Assembly: GCA_002399435.1 (NCBI GenBank)
Contig: DHDO01000071.1
Span: 37,629 to 101,628 of the forward strand
Direction of reading: 5' to 3'
DNA length: 64,000 nt
From: Firmicutes bacterium UBA4874
Lineage (GTDB): Bacteria > Bacillota > Clostridia > Caldicoprobacterales > DTU083
Shown here: positions 17,369 to 26,530 of the stretch, piece by piece
How the letters are laid out: every line of letters begins with the position of its first letter
Position numbering within the stretch: position 1 is the first letter of the stretch
Made by a program: the position numbers and the translations under genes
Notes under the pieces: model-generated
Database searches by the model: none
What the model was told of the DNA's origin: nothing
Seen by the model: the letters and a program-made list of their open reading frames with translations, nothing else

Positions 17369-19930
17369 TTATCTCTTGATTTCTTCCTGAACAAAGGCTT
17401 CAAAAACATCGCCTTCCTTGATGTCATTATAGTTTTCCAATCCGATACCGCACTCGTAATTGGCAGCTACCTCCCGGACATCATCCTTGAACCGCTTCAG
17501 GGATTCAATTTTCGCTTCGCTTACCACAACACCATCCCGGACAATCCGAACGCTGGCATTTCTGGTAATTTTCCCATCGTTAACATAGCAACCTGCTATG
17601 GTTCCCGTACCGGATATCTTAAAGGTTGTCCGTACAGAGGCATGGCCTATGACGACTTCCCTGAATTCCGGATCCAGCATTCCTTTCATGGCGGCTTCGA
17701 TATCCTCAATGGCCTGATAGATCACCCGATAGGTCCGAATATCCACGCCTTCCTTTTCTGCAAGATCCAGGGAACTCGCGGAAGGCCTGACATTAAAGCC
17801 AATAATGATGGCATTGGAGGCTACAGCAAGCAGGACATCGGATTCCGTAACGGCGCCGACACCGTCATGAATGATCTGAACCCGGATCTGGTCGTTGGAC
17901 AATTTCTCCAGAGCCTGCTTGACCGCTTCTGCAGAGCCCTGCACATCTGCCTTGATAATCAGGTTCAGGTCCTTTATCTCGCCTTCCTTGAGCTGATTGA
18001 ATAATTCATCCAAAGTCGCCTTAGGCGCAACTTTAACCTGCTCGGCTTTCTTTTTTGCTTTTCGCTCCTCACTGACTTGCTTTGCCAGCTTATCGTCCTC
18101 CACAGCATAAATAATATCTCCTGCATCCGGGACATCATTCAGTCCCAATACCTCAACCGGCATGGAAGGGCCCGCCTTTTCGATTCGACATCCCTTGTCG
18201 TCCATCATGGCGCGGACTCTCCCATACTTCGTCCCGGCCACTATGGAATCTCCTACATGAAGGGTTCCGTTCTGCACCAGTATTGTCGCCACCGGTCCGC
18301 GGCCCTTGTCCAGCTGGGCTTCAATAATGGTGCCTTTTGCCAGTCGGTTTGGATTCGCCTTGAGATCCTGCACTTCTGCCACCAGCAAAATCATTTCCAG
18401 TACATCCGATATTCCTTCTTTTTTCAGTGCGGAAATCGGTACGGCTATGGTATCCCCGCCCCACTCTTCCACTACCAGACCATGCTCGGATAATTCTTTC
18501 TTGACCCGGTCTGGATTGGCGCCTGGTTTATCCATTTTATTGATGGCAACAACGATGGGTACCCCGGCTGCCTTCGCATGGTTGATTGCTTCAATGGTCT
18601 GAGGCATGACCCCGTCGTCGGCCGCCACCACCAGGACTGCCACATCCGTAACCTGAGCCCCTCTGGCTCTCATGGAAGTAAATGCTTCATGGCCAGGTGT
18701 ATCCAGAAAGGTAATCATCTTGTCCTTGACGTTTACCGTATAGGCCCCGATGTGCTGTGTAATCCCTCCGGCTTCCCCTTCAATAACGTGGGCATGACGA
18801 ATGGCATCCAACAGAGAGGTTTTGCCATGATCCACATGTCCCATTACCGTAACAACAGGAGGGCGTTTGATAAGATTCTCCTCCGTGTCCTGGGTGTCTT
18901 CTTCCTTCAGCTGCTCTTCGTATGTCTTTACCGCTTTCCGTTCCAGCTCAACATGAAACTCGGAGGCAACCAGATTCGCCGTATCGTAATCCAAATCCAT
19001 ATTTATGGTCGCCATAATGCCAAGGCCCATCAACTTCTTGATGATTTCCGCCACCTGTATTCCGATTGTTTCGGACAGTTCCTTTACGGTTATCCTGTCC
19101 CCCATGGTTATGGCTTTTTTCCGTTCCGGTATCACCATAGCGGAATGGGGTTTGTTTTGCTTTCCTTTTTTTGTCTTCCGGCTGTGCTTGGTTAATTTAT
19201 GATAATTGAACTCCTCCCAATAATCTTTTCGGCTTTTCTTTTTTTTGTCTTTGCTTTGACCGGCATAACGGCCGGGTCCCTTTCCATTGTCGCTTTTTTC
19301 TTTGTCCGCGGTCACTGGAGGCTGCGCCAAAAACCGGCCCACGATATCCCCGCTGCGCGGGTTTCCATTTCTTTTCGCACGGTCTTCCTTACGGGGATTG
19401 TCAAATTTTGATTTACCGGAATGATTTCTGGTCTCCTGTGTTTCACGATGTCTGCGATCCTCCGGCTTTTTCGTGCGATCCTCCGGCTTTTTCGTGCGAT
19501 CCTCCGGCTTTTTCGTCCTTTGATCCTTTCTGTTTCGATCCTGTGACGTCTTCCGGTTTACGGAATCCTGCTTTTTTTGTTCAGGCTTTTCTTGCTTTTG
19601 CTGCTCTTCGGCCTTCTCTTTCTCCGCGTCCTTTTGTTTGGGCTCTTGTTCTTCCAGGGCTTTCGCCTGCTCTTCCCTTTGCTTTTCCTCTTCCTGTTTC
19701 CGGGCTTTCAGTCGGGACTCCTCCTCCTGCCGCTTTTGTTCTGCAGCCAATTCCTGCTGCCGCTTTTTCTCTTCCAACTCGTGGGCTTTCCTCTCTGCCT
19801 TTGCTTTTGCTTCATTCAATAAACGGATATACTGGTCCACATCGGACTTCAGTTCATCCACTTTACCGATAAGCTCTCTGGCATTTCTGTTTACCTTTTT
19901 TGTTGTATCATACACTTTGATTTTTGCCAT
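17369..19930 (-). CDS. infB: Translation initiation factor IF-2
   Basis: IF-2 is the GTPase that places initiator tRNA on the 30S subunit. An IF2_N domain begins [20 protein letters not shown], followed by a long highly charged linker (about residues 55-270, dominated by K, E, Q, R) containing tandem KKPEDRT repeats, then a second IF2_N domain, the G domain with [14 protein letters not shown] and [12 protein letters not shown], and domains II-IV. The ATG at 19930 is preceded by GGGGGTGA; the ORF extends upstream to 19957 without a better start. The gene overlaps ylxQ by 23 bases. Confidence 0.97.
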   Translation of the reverse strand: MAKIKVYDTTKKVNRNARELIGKVDELKSDVDQYIRLLNEAKAKAERKAHELEEKKRQQELAAEQKRQEEESRLKARKQEEEKQREEQAKALEEQEPKQKDAEKEKAEEQQKQEKPEQKKQDSVNRKTSQDRNRKDQRTKKPEDRTKKPEDRTKKPEDRRHRETQETRNHSGKSKFDNPRKEDRAKRNGNPRSGDIVGRFLAQPPVTADKEKSDNGKGPGRYAGQSKDKKKKSRKDYWEEFNYHKLTKHSRKTKKGKQNKPHSAMVIPERKKAITMGDRITVKELSETIGIQVAEIIKKLMGLGIMATINMDLDYDTANLVASEFHVELERKAVKTYEEQLKEEDTQDTEENLIKRPPVVTVMGHVDHGKTSLLDAIRHAHVIEGEAGGITQHIGAYTVNVKDKMITFLDTPGHEAFTSMRARGAQVTDVAVLVVAADDGVMPQTIEAINHAKAAGVPIVVAINKMDKPGANPDRVKKELSEHGLVVEEWGGDTIAVPISALKKEGISDVLEMILLVAEVQDLKANPNRLAKGTIIEAQLDKGRGPVATILVQNGTLHVGDSIVAGTKYGRVRAMMDDKGCRIEKAGPSMPVEVLGLNDVPDAGDIIYAVEDDKLAKQVSEERKAKKKAEQVKVAPKATLDELFNQLKEGEIKDLNLIIKADVQGSAEAVKQALEKLSNDQIRVQIIHDGVGAVTESDVLLAVASNAIIIGFNVRPSASSLDLAEKEGVDIRTYRVIYQAIEDIEAAMKGMLDPEFREVVIGHASVRTTFKISGTGTIAGCYVNDGKITRNASVRIVRDGVVVSEAKIESLKRFKDDVREVAANYECGIGLENYNDIKEGDVFEAFVQEEIKR
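19454..19517 (-). repeat. Tandem 21-base repeat in the infB linker
   Basis: Three near-identical 21-base units each encode KKPEDRT (the third ends in RR). Identity at base level, including synonymous positions, points to recent slippage or unequal exchange. The repeat lies in the disordered linker between the two IF2_N domains. Confidence 0.85.
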
Positions 19931-20267
19931 TCTCATCACCCCCGTGCCGGATTTCATTCTGTTCCTTCAATAGCATGTCCCGAAAGGACCTGTCCAATAT
20001 AACCAATACTGTCCTGTTATACTTACCAATTGCCCTGCCGAGCCGCTCCCTGGTCCCCGTAATGATCATGGGAACCTGGCAGGCATGGCTCAGAGAGGAA
20101 AAATTTTCGATTGTTGCTCCGGACGCTTCGCTGCTGATGATAACCAGCCGGGCTTTGCCGGATCGGATGTTTTTTTCACACAGAACACTTCCGGAAACCA
20201 CTTTCCCTGCTTTTTGACAGAGTCCCAACAGAGAAAAAAAACTTTCACCGATAGGATTCACCTTCAT
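19908..20267 (-). CDS. ylxQ: L7Ae-family ribosomal protein YlxQ
   Basis: The 119-residue protein belongs to the L7Ae/L30e/Gadd45 family, which binds kink-turn RNAs. It begins [24 protein letters not shown] and has the family elements [12 protein letters not shown] and [11 protein letters not shown]. The stretch between rnpM and infB is its conserved place in Bacillus. Its start overlaps the rnpM 3' end by 23 bases with only a weak SD, which implies coupling, and its end overlaps infB. Confidence 0.9.
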   Translation of the reverse strand: MKVNPIGESFFSLLGLCQKAGKVVSGSVLCEKNIRSGKARLVIISSEASGATIENFSSLSHACQVPMIITGTRERLGRAIGKYNRTVLVILDRSFRDMLLKEQNEIRHGGDENGKNQSV

Positions 20268-20523
20268 TCAATTGTGTTTTCAGCTTCTCATATACTTCCT
20301 GCTCCATCTTCTGATGAAAAGCCTTTTCCAGTAACCTGCTTTTTGCTGCCTTGTCAATGCAGGCTTCTTTTCGGCAAAGATAGGCTCCCCGCCCGGGGGC
20401 CTTACCCTTCCGATCCAGATCAATGGATCCTTCAGGACTTTTCACAATACGAATCAATTCCTTTTTCGGCATCATTTGACGGCAGCCAACGCACATTCTC
20501 ATGGGAATTTTTCTTTTTTTCAA
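20245..20523 (-). CDS. rnpM: RNase P modulator RnpM (YlxR)
   Basis: YlxR/RnpM is a small RNA-binding protein (DUF448) reported to bind and modulate RNase P RNA. The 92-residue protein begins MKKRKIPMRMCVGCRQMMPK with the conserved CVGCR motif, followed by RIVKSPEGSIDLDRKGKAPGRGAYLCR. The start is TTG at 20523, which gives the family N-terminus KKRKIP; the later ATG would remove it. It overlaps the nusA 3' end by four bases. Confidence 0.92.
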   Translation of the reverse strand: MKKRKIPMRMCVGCRQMMPKKELIRIVKSPEGSIDLDRKGKAPGRGAYLCRKEACIDKAAKSRLLEKAFHQKMEQEVYEKLKTQLNEGESYR

Positions 20524-21659
20524 TCGGATTCACCATCCTGCGGTTCCGCCTGCTCCTGTTCATCCATTTGTTCCTCTTGTTCTTCCTGTTCTTCCTGTTC
20601 TTCCGGTATCGGATTTTCATAGGATGGGCGGATCTGGGATTCGCTTTTTATGTCAATCTTCCAGCCTGTCAGTTTGGCAGCCAGCCTGGCGTTTTGGCCT
20701 TCCTTCCCAATGGCCAGTGACAATTGATTGTCCGGGACAATGACCATGGCGGATTTTTCCGATGGGGAAGGCAAAACATCCAAAACCCTGGCAGGGCTTA
20801 AAGCACTGGATATATACTCCATTGGATTTTCGCTCCATTTGATGATATCAATCTTTTCCCCCCGGAGTTCCTCAACAATTTTCTGAACGCGGATTCCTCT
20901 GTGACCGACACAGGATCCAACCGGATCAATGTTCGGATCTTCCGCATAAACCGAGATTTTGGTACGGGAGCCTGCTTCACGCGAAATATTCTTTATTAAT
21001 ACTTCTCCTTCCGCTATCTCCGGAACCTCCAGTTCAAACAATCTCTTGACCAGACCGGGATGAGACCGGGAAACAGTAATCTGCGGTCCCTTTGTCGTTT
21101 TCTTTACCTCAGTGATATAGACCTTAAGGCGATTGTTGACCCGATATCTTTCTCCCGGCATTTGCTCACCGGGAGGAAGAATGGCCTCCGTTTTATCCAG
21201 ATCAATGAATACGTTCCGCTTCTCCACACGTTGGACCAATCCGGTTACAATCTCATTTTCCTGCTCACTGTATTTATTGAAAATCTGTTCCCTTTCCGCT
21301 TCACGGATACGCTGCATGACGACCTGCTTTGCATTCTGAGCCGCAATTCTGCCGAAGTTTCTGGGAGTAACTTCTACATCCACGATGTCGTCCAGCTGGG
21401 CTCCGGGACTCAGCTTCCTCGCTTCTGCCTCGTCAACTTCCAGCAGGGAATCCTGGACTTCCGGCACGACTTTCCTTTGGGAAAACACCCGGACATCTCC
21501 GGCCTGACGATCAATGATTACCTTCACATTGGGCGCAGAGCCAAAATTCTTTTTGTATGCGGATACCAGGGCTGCTTCGATGGCCTCCAGCAGAACATCC
21601 TTGTCGACGCCCTTTTCCCGGCATATTTGCTCAATCGCTTCTAAAAACTCCCCAGACAT
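20520..21659 (-). CDS. nusA: Transcription termination/antitermination protein NusA
   Basis: NusA binds RNA polymerase and modulates pausing, termination and antitermination. The 379-residue protein has an N-terminal polymerase-binding domain (MSGEFLEAIEQICREKGVDK), an S1 domain (EIVTGLVQRVEKRNVFIDL), and two KH domains (PVGSCVGHRGIRVQKIV and LSLAIGKEGQNARLA). It ends in an unusual low-complexity acidic tail of EEQ repeats (about residues 352-379). Gram-positive NusA proteins usually lack the E. coli acidic repeats, and this tail is a different, short feature. The SD AAGGAGG is strong. Confidence 0.96.
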   Translation of the reverse strand: MSGEFLEAIEQICREKGVDKDVLLEAIEAALVSAYKKNFGSAPNVKVIIDRQAGDVRVFSQRKVVPEVQDSLLEVDEAEARKLSPGAQLDDIVDVEVTPRNFGRIAAQNAKQVVMQRIREAEREQIFNKYSEQENEIVTGLVQRVEKRNVFIDLDKTEAILPPGEQMPGERYRVNNRLKVYITEVKKTTKGPQITVSRSHPGLVKRLFELEVPEIAEGEVLIKNISREAGSRTKISVYAEDPNIDPVGSCVGHRGIRVQKIVEELRGEKIDIIKWSENPMEYISSALSPARVLDVLPSPSEKSAMVIVPDNQLSLAIGKEGQNARLAAKLTGWKIDIKSESQIRPSYENPIPEEQEEQEEQEEQMDEQEQAEPQDGESD

Positions 21660-21681
21660 TTTTCTCCTCCTTGACAGCTGC

Positions 21682-22146
21682 TTAAAATTCTATCGACAAT
21701 CTGACGACAGCGACCTCCGATCGCGGGAAGGAATAAACTTTTTCCTGATCCCGGATTACCAATTGATCGTCCTTCCATCCGATCAGTTCTCCTGTAAACT
21801 TTTTTATGCCTTTTCTTGACCGGTACAGGGAAACATCCACCCTGGAGCCTTTGTATCGTTCAAAATCCGCATCCTTTTTCAAAATACGGTCCAACCCCGG
21901 AGAAGAAACCTCCAGAAAATAGCTGTGAGGAATCGGATCGCTTTCGTCCAGCAATTTCCCGACCCGTTCGCTTAACTCCTGACAATCCTCCACTGTTACC
22001 CCATCGGGCTGTTTGTCGATATAGATACGCAGATACCATTGGCTTCCTTCCTTTTTGTACTCCACATCCACCAGCTCACAATTCAAATCCTCCACAACGG
22101 GAAGTGCCATCTGCTCCGTCAGATGCTCCACTCTACCTCTTGACAT
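21682..22146 (-). CDS. rimP: Ribosome maturation factor RimP
   Basis: RimP helps early assembly of the 30S head. The 154-residue protein begins MSRGRVEHLTEQMALPVVED and has VDVEYKKEGSQWYLRIYID and the conserved SYFLEVSSPGLDRILKKDADF, followed by the Sm-like C-terminal domain. It is the first gene of the rimP-nusA-rnpM-ylxQ-infB-rbfA-nrnA-truB-ribF operon. SD GGAGGG. A promoter with a leader hairpin lies about 130 bases upstream. Confidence 0.95.
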   Translation of the reverse strand: MSRGRVEHLTEQMALPVVEDLNCELVDVEYKKEGSQWYLRIYIDKQPDGVTVEDCQELSERVGKLLDESDPIPHSYFLEVSSPGLDRILKKDADFERYKGSRVDVSLYRSRKGIKKFTGELIGWKDDQLVIRDQEKVYSFPRSEVAVVRLSIEF

Positions 22147-22228
22147 GATTCCCTCCGTAAACTCATTTTCAAACAGTTTAATTTTCTGCCTATGCCATAT
22201 CCTTTCCCAATTTCATCTATAACATGAA

Positions 22229-22249
22229 AGAGTGGGTTTGACCCACTCT
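22229..22249 (-). promoter_or_regulatory. Leader hairpin of the rimP-nusA operon
   Basis: On the minus strand AGAGTGGGT and ACCCACTCT form a perfect 9-bp stem with a 3-base loop (CAA), followed by TTCATGTT, which is only weakly T-rich. It begins about 25 bases after the predicted transcription start. It could be a weak terminator or attenuator, as NusA autoregulates its operon in some bacteria. Confidence 0.5.
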
Positions 22250-22278
22250 ATCGCCGAATTCCTATTCACACACTAGAA

Positions 22279-22307
22279 AGTATACCATTCAATCGAAAGA
22301 TGTGCAA
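22279..22307 (-). promoter_or_regulatory. Promoter of the rimP-nusA-infB operon
   Basis: On the minus strand -35 TTGCAC (22302-22307), a 17-base spacer and -10 TATACT (22279-22284) with an extended TGG. It sits in the 231-base gap between rseP and rimP. Apart from this promoter and the hairpin, I see nothing else in that gap. Confidence 0.75.
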
Positions 22308-22377
22308 GAGTGAAATAAAAATCCCACCATGGCTCAATGATCAATAAGGGCCGCCTGCAGCGTTATCTCATGGCTCA

Positions 22378-23409
22378 TCAGAATCGTATGATATCCTTGT
22401 AGGTTACCACAACCATCAATATCATCAGCAGGACAAAACCGATCAGGTTGAAAAAGCCTTCCTTGCTCTGATCCATGGGCTTCCCCCGCAGGCCTTCCAC
22501 CACAAGCAAAAGCAACTTCCCTCCATCCAGTGCCGGAAAAGGAACCAGATTCATGATTCCCAGATTGATCGTAATGACAATGCCCAGATTCAGAAGCTGC
22601 TGTATCCCGGCCTGAGCTGCCTTCCCAATCTCACCGACAAGACCCACCGGACCCATCAGGCCGTTAACGCCGGTTCCGGAAAAGATCAGGTCCTTCAGCG
22701 CAGCCAACATCATGCCGATCATCTGGAAGGTTTGCTGAAAGGAAATTGCAATTGCTTTCAAAAATCCCGGCTTTCTGGTTCGCACCTTGAAATAGAAGCC
22801 AAGTTGATAACGGTTGTTTTCCTTATCGTAGCTGGGAACGACTTTCAGATGCTTTGTCTGCCCGCTTCGTTCCAGAATAACCTGAAACGGATCCGATCCG
22901 TTTTCATTGATGTAGGAACGAATTTTCTGCACGGCTTCCGAATCCTTGAGCTTGGAAACATCCATATCCCCAACAGATAAAATGCGGTCCCCCGGACGCA
23001 AACCAGCCTTTTCGGCAGGATAACCAGAGATGACATCCTCTATGATGGGAAGGTCCGTATCAAAGATGCCGAACGTAAGGGAAGAAACCGTCAGCATCAG
23101 AACCGCCAGCAGGATATTCATCAGTGGACCTGCAACAACGGTGACGATCCTTTTCCATACTTTGGCCTTGTTGAATGCCCTGGGATCGTCACTTTCTTCA
23201 TCTTCCCCCAAAAAACGCACATAGCCGCCTATGGGCAGCAGACGCAGGGAGTATTCCGTTTCCCTTCCGGGAATTTTCAACAGCCTTGGCCCCATGCCAA
23301 TGGATAATTCCTCGGCAAAAATCCCAACACTCCTGGCAGCCAAAAAATGTCCCACTTCGTGGATCATTATCATGATACTGAGAAAGGCCAAAGAGATTAA
23401 AATCTTCAT
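22378..23409 (-). CDS. rseP: Site-2 intramembrane metalloprotease RseP/RasP
   Basis: This zinc protease cleaves transmembrane segments of anti-sigma factors and signal-peptide remnants. The 343-residue protein has the HEVGH zinc motif at residues 17-21 in the first membrane span, a PDZ domain (about 120-200, with GYPAEKAGLRPGDRILSV), and the second active-site motif NLVPFPALDGG in a C-terminal span. It starts 6 bases after dxr in the cdsA-dxr-rseP order. Neither ispG, proS nor polC follows, unlike many relatives. Confidence 0.95.
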   Translation of the reverse strand: MKILISLAFLSIMIMIHEVGHFLAARSVGIFAEELSIGMGPRLLKIPGRETEYSLRLLPIGGYVRFLGEDEESDDPRAFNKAKVWKRIVTVVAGPLMNILLAVLMLTVSSLTFGIFDTDLPIIEDVISGYPAEKAGLRPGDRILSVGDMDVSKLKDSEAVQKIRSYINENGSDPFQVILERSGQTKHLKVVPSYDKENNRYQLGFYFKVRTRKPGFLKAIAISFQQTFQMIGMMLAALKDLIFSGTGVNGLMGPVGLVGEIGKAAQAGIQQLLNLGIVITINLGIMNLVPFPALDGGKLLLLVVEGLRGKPMDQSKEGFFNLIGFVLLMILMVVVTYKDIIRF

Positions 23410-23415
23410 CTACCA

Positions 23416-24600
23416 TCATCCTTCTTGTAATAGATCTCTGGTTTCCTGATCCGCCCCAAAAATATCCTCCAGGGAAGGAGAAGAAACCACCCGATGGGAT
23501 CCCATGGCTTTCTCCACGATTTGGGGAATATCTGGAAAGGATATGGATTCTTCCAAAAATTTCTGCACTGCAACTTCGTTGGCGGCATTCAGTACCGCCG
23601 GCATGGTGCCGCCGATCCGGGCAGCTTCCATTGCCAGAGCCAGACCTGGAAACCGGGAAACATCCGGCTTTTCAAAGGTAAGGCTCCCCAGCTCAAAAAA
23701 GTCGACGGAAGGCAGCCGTGTGGAAAAACGTTTCGGCCATGTAAAGGCATACAGGATGGGTAGCCTCATATCCGGCATTCCCATCTGGGCAAGGACCGCG
23801 CCGTCCGGGAACTCCACCATGGAGTGGATAATGCTCTGTGGATGGACCAAAACTTCGATCTGATCCAAATCCACTCCAAAAAGCCATCTCGCCTCAATGA
23901 CTTCCAATCCTTTGTTGATCAGTGTGGCGGAATCCACTGTGACTTTTTTTCCCATATTCCACCTGGGATGTTTCAAAGCACTGGAAACCCGGACATGTCG
24001 GAGACTTTCCCGGTCAATTCCGCGGAAAGGACCTCCGGAGGCAGTCAATAAAATCCTGCGGATGGCCGGAGGCTCCGGCTCTCCGGGAGCCCAGAAGGAG
24101 GCTTTCCCCTTTCCTCCGGTATTTCCCTGAAGGCACTGAAATATAGCAGAATGCTCACTGTCCACAGGCAGAATCCTGGTACCCGTTTTTTTGGCTGCAT
24201 CCATTACCAGCTGTCCGCCTGCCACCAGGGATTCCTTGTTCGCCAGGGCAACGCAGTTACCCGCCTCAAGGGCCGCAATGGTAGCCTTTAGCCCGGAAAT
24301 TCCCACAACCGCCACCAGGACCATGTCAATGTCCGGAAGGGAGGCAATTTCTGTCATGGCTTTTCTCCCCGACAGGACTGCTGTTTTATGAGGAAGGCGG
24401 CTTTGCAGGATTTTCGCTCTTTCGGGAAGAACAACACCGACTTTCCCGGGATGAAACCGCAGAGCCTGTTTCTCCAGTACATCGATATTTCCATAGGCGC
24501 ATAGAGCCTTGATTTCAAACTCCGTTGGGTATTGCCCCAAAATGTCCAGAGCCTGGGTTCCAATGGAACCGGTGGAGCCCAGCACAGCAATTCTCTTCAT
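23416..24600 (-). CDS. dxr: 1-deoxy-D-xylulose-5-phosphate reductoisomerase
   Basis: Dxr converts DXP to 2-C-methyl-erythritol-4-phosphate with NADPH, the committed step of the MEP isoprenoid pathway. The 394-residue protein starts MKRIAVLGSTGSIGTQALDI with the NADPH-binding motif, and has VDSEHSAIFQCLQG and LTASGGPFRG. The C-terminal domain NAANEVAVQKFLE is intact. SD GAGGGAG. It lies between cdsA and rseP and, with uppS nearby, supplies the lipid carrier for wall synthesis. Confidence 0.96.
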   Translation of the reverse strand: MKRIAVLGSTGSIGTQALDILGQYPTEFEIKALCAYGNIDVLEKQALRFHPGKVGVVLPERAKILQSRLPHKTAVLSGRKAMTEIASLPDIDMVLVAVVGISGLKATIAALEAGNCVALANKESLVAGGQLVMDAAKKTGTRILPVDSEHSAIFQCLQGNTGGKGKASFWAPGEPEPPAIRRILLTASGGPFRGIDRESLRHVRVSSALKHPRWNMGKKVTVDSATLINKGLEVIEARWLFGVDLDQIEVLVHPQSIIHSMVEFPDGAVLAQMGMPDMRLPILYAFTWPKRFSTRLPSVDFFELGSLTFEKPDVSRFPGLALAMEAARIGGTMPAVLNAANEVAVQKFLEESISFPDIPQIVEKAMGSHRVVSSPSLEDIFGADQETRDLLQEG

Positions 24601-24624
24601 GTTATTCTCCCTCTTTTGTCCGTG

Positions 24625-25440
24625 TCAAATCAAAAATAACAGGGCATAAATATAGACCACAGGCAGGGTAAACAGCAAACTGTCAATCCGATCCAGAATT
24701 CCGCCGTGCCCCGGTAAGATGTTCCCATAGTCCTTTATCCCGCAATACCTTTTGATAGCAGAAGCCGTCAGATCCCCTGCCTGGGAAATGGCGCCACCCA
24801 GCAGGCCTATGACGGTAAAATGGATCACGGCAATCTGGCTGTGGTATACCAGGTTTAAAACAAGTCCGGTCAGAATGGTAACAAGAACGCTGCCTGCCAG
24901 ACCGCCTGCACTGCCTTCCACTGTTTTCCCCGGACTGATGGAAGGGCATAACTTTTTGCTGCCAAATTTTCTTCCGACAAAGTACGCAGCCGTATCTGTG
25001 GCAAAAGTAGATGCCAGTGCCAATATCAGCAGGTAATTCTCATGCGTAAAATCCCGAAGAAGAAAAGCAAACACTAAGGCTATGCCAGGATAAAAGAAAC
25101 CAAGCACCGTAACGGCCATGTCATTGGGATGGACATCCTTCTTCCACACGCACAGGGACAATGAAAAGATCACCATGGTAAGCGTTAGGACAAAATCATA
25201 TTTGCCTGACCAATACAGGTGCTGCAGGTAAAAAATGATAATCATCAGATACCCAGCCTGTTTTTGAGGCGCATATCCCTTTTTTTCAAACGCAAAATAG
25301 ACCTCTCTGGCGCCGATCAGAGCGATTGCAATCAGAAACAGATCAAATATCCATCCTCCGATCCAGAGCATCAGAATCAAAAAAAGCACGCCAATCCCGC
25401 CGAACAATATTCTGGTTTGCAGCTCACTCATTTTTTTCAA
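24625..25440 (-). CDS. cdsA: Phosphatidate cytidylyltransferase CdsA
   Basis: CdsA makes CDP-diacylglycerol from phosphatidate and CTP in the membrane, feeding PgsA (2.3 kb). The protein has about eight membrane spans and the full family signature at the C-terminus, SAIKRY followed by KDYGNILPGHGGILDRIDS. I chose the TTG at 25440, with GAGGAG 8 bases upstream, giving MKKMSELQTRILFGG; an ATG three codons later (25431) is the alternative, and the frame is open to 25461. It follows uppS by about 20 bases. Confidence 0.95.
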   Translation of the reverse strand: MKKMSELQTRILFGGIGVLFLILMLWIGGWIFDLFLIAIALIGAREVYFAFEKKGYAPQKQAGYLMIIIFYLQHLYWSGKYDFVLTLTMVIFSLSLCVWKKDVHPNDMAVTVLGFFYPGIALVFAFLLRDFTHENYLLILALASTFATDTAAYFVGRKFGSKKLCPSISPGKTVEGSAGGLAGSVLVTILTGLVLNLVYHSQIAVIHFTVIGLLGGAISQAGDLTASAIKRYCGIKDYGNILPGHGGILDRIDSLLFTLPVVYIYALLFLI

Positions 25441-25461
25441 CCCAAAATCTCCTCTTCCCAC

Positions 25462-26247
25462 TTAATTTCTCTTAATTCCTCCAAATTTCCGTACCCGTTT
25501 CTGATACTCGATAAGAGCCTTTAAGTACTGGTCCCGGGTGAAATCCGGCCAATAAAGATCCTTTCTTGTGAAAATCAGTTCCGTATAAGCGGACTGAAAA
25601 AGCAGGAAATTGCTTAAACGATATTCACCGCCGGTCCGTATCAACAAATCAGGATCCGGTATGCCATCGGTTTCCAGGTAATGGGAGAACTTTTCCTCAT
25701 CAATATCTTTCGCAGAAAGCCTGCCATGGGATACATCTTCTGCAATCGACCTTGCAGCCAGGGTAATCTCCATTCTACTTCCGTAATTGATTGCAATGTT
25801 TACCTGCAGGCCCTTGTTTCTGCGAGTCGTTTCCATGGCTTTGCGGATTTCCTTCCCCGCATCGGCAGGAAGTTCCTCCAACTGGCCCAGCATATGGATC
25901 TTTACTCCGTTTTCGTTCAGCTCCTCAATCTCCTTCTGCAGAAACTCAACGATAAGAGACATCAGATAACGGACTTCCGACTTCGGTCTCTTCCAATTTT
26001 CCGTGGAAAATGCATAAAGTGTCAAATATCGGATCCCCAGCTCCGAAGATGTACGGATGATACCGCGCAGGGTTTCCACACCCCGGTGGTGCCCTGCCGT
26101 TCTTGGTAAATTCCGGAGATTCGCCCAACGACCATTCCCGTCCATAATGATGGCGACATGCGCTGGCAACGGCTTGGATCGGACCTTTTCATAAAGAGCC
26201 CGGCTATGTTTTCTATTTTTTCCCATGATAATGCTTTTTAAACCCAT
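25462..26247 (-). CDS. uppS: Isoprenyl transferase (undecaprenyl diphosphate synthase)
   Basis: UppS extends farnesyl diphosphate with cis-isoprene units to undecaprenyl diphosphate, the wall-lipid carrier. The protein has HVAIIMDGNGRWANLR with the catalytic Asp, GHHRGVETLRGII, TLYAFSTENWKRP and the C-terminal PDLLIRTGGEYRLSNFLL followed by YTELIF. At 261 residues it is slightly long owing to about 28 basic N-terminal residues. An ATG seven codons in (MGKNRKHS) could be the real start. A terminator-like hairpin separates it from the frr side. Confidence 0.95.
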   Translation of the reverse strand: MGLKSIIMGKNRKHSRALYEKVRSKPLPAHVAIIMDGNGRWANLRNLPRTAGHHRGVETLRGIIRTSSELGIRYLTLYAFSTENWKRPKSEVRYLMSLIVEFLQKEIEELNENGVKIHMLGQLEELPADAGKEIRKAMETTRRNKGLQVNIAINYGSRMEITLAARSIAEDVSHGRLSAKDIDEEKFSHYLETDGIPDPDLLIRTGGEYRLSNFLLFQSAYTELIFTRKDLYWPDFTRDQYLKALIEYQKRVRKFGGIKRN

Positions 26248-26284
26248 TGATCATCTCATCCTTCGCTTTCAACTCCCATACGAT

Positions 26285-26310
26285 GAAAAAGCAGCCAATG
26301 CTGCTTTTTC
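26285..26310. terminator. Intrinsic terminator between frr/small ORF and uppS
   Basis: GAAAAAGCAGC and GCTGCTTTTTC form a perfect 11-bp stem with a 4-base loop. The T-run lies within the distal arm, so the hairpin works in either direction. It overlaps the stop codon of the 73-codon ORF after frr. No clear uppS promoter is visible between it and the uppS start. Confidence 0.7.
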
Positions 26311-26530
26311 ATTCCAACCCTTGAAATGGGGAAACGGTAAATTCCAGCTGATCGTCATCTTTGCTTCTCTGCCGGATGATCCGACAGATGCGGTCAGGTG
26401 GTGCAACATCCAGCCGCTTTCTTGGAGGACCATAATAAAGGACCTGATATCGGGCTGTTGGATATTCCGATGCAAGGACTCCTTTCACATTTTCCAGAGT
26501 TTCGCCAATAAAATCAGGATAGGTTAAAAT
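26309..26530 (-). CDS. Unrecognised 73-residue ORF overlapping frr, no canonical start
   Basis: Directly after frr one reading frame stays open for more than 73 codons and ends at TGA in the terminator. The translated product includes YPDFIGETLENVKGVLASEY, then YYGPPRKRLD, APPDRICRIIRQRSKDDD and LEFTVSPFQGLE, a balanced, soluble-protein composition. No ATG, GTG or TTG lies near the 5' end. The best start is ATT at 26530, eight bases after AGGGAG, which sits in the frr 3' end. In-frame CTG and GTG codons further in lack an SD. I do not recognise the family. It may be a real coupled gene, a decayed gene, or chance; composition favours a gene. Confidence 0.5.
   Translation of the reverse strand: MLTYPDFIGETLENVKGVLASEYPTARYQVLYYGPPRKRLDVAPPDRICRIIRQRSKDDDQLEFTVSPFQGLE

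Noticed and set aside
19454-19517. CRISPR-like repeats in infB
   Set aside because: The repeats are contiguous, in frame and without spacers; they encode KKPEDRT.
26269-26475. 68-codon minus-strand frame with TTG start between uppS and frr
   Set aside because: It overlaps the better 73-codon frame, runs through the terminator hairpin, and its start lacks an SD; the other frame has a more protein-like composition.
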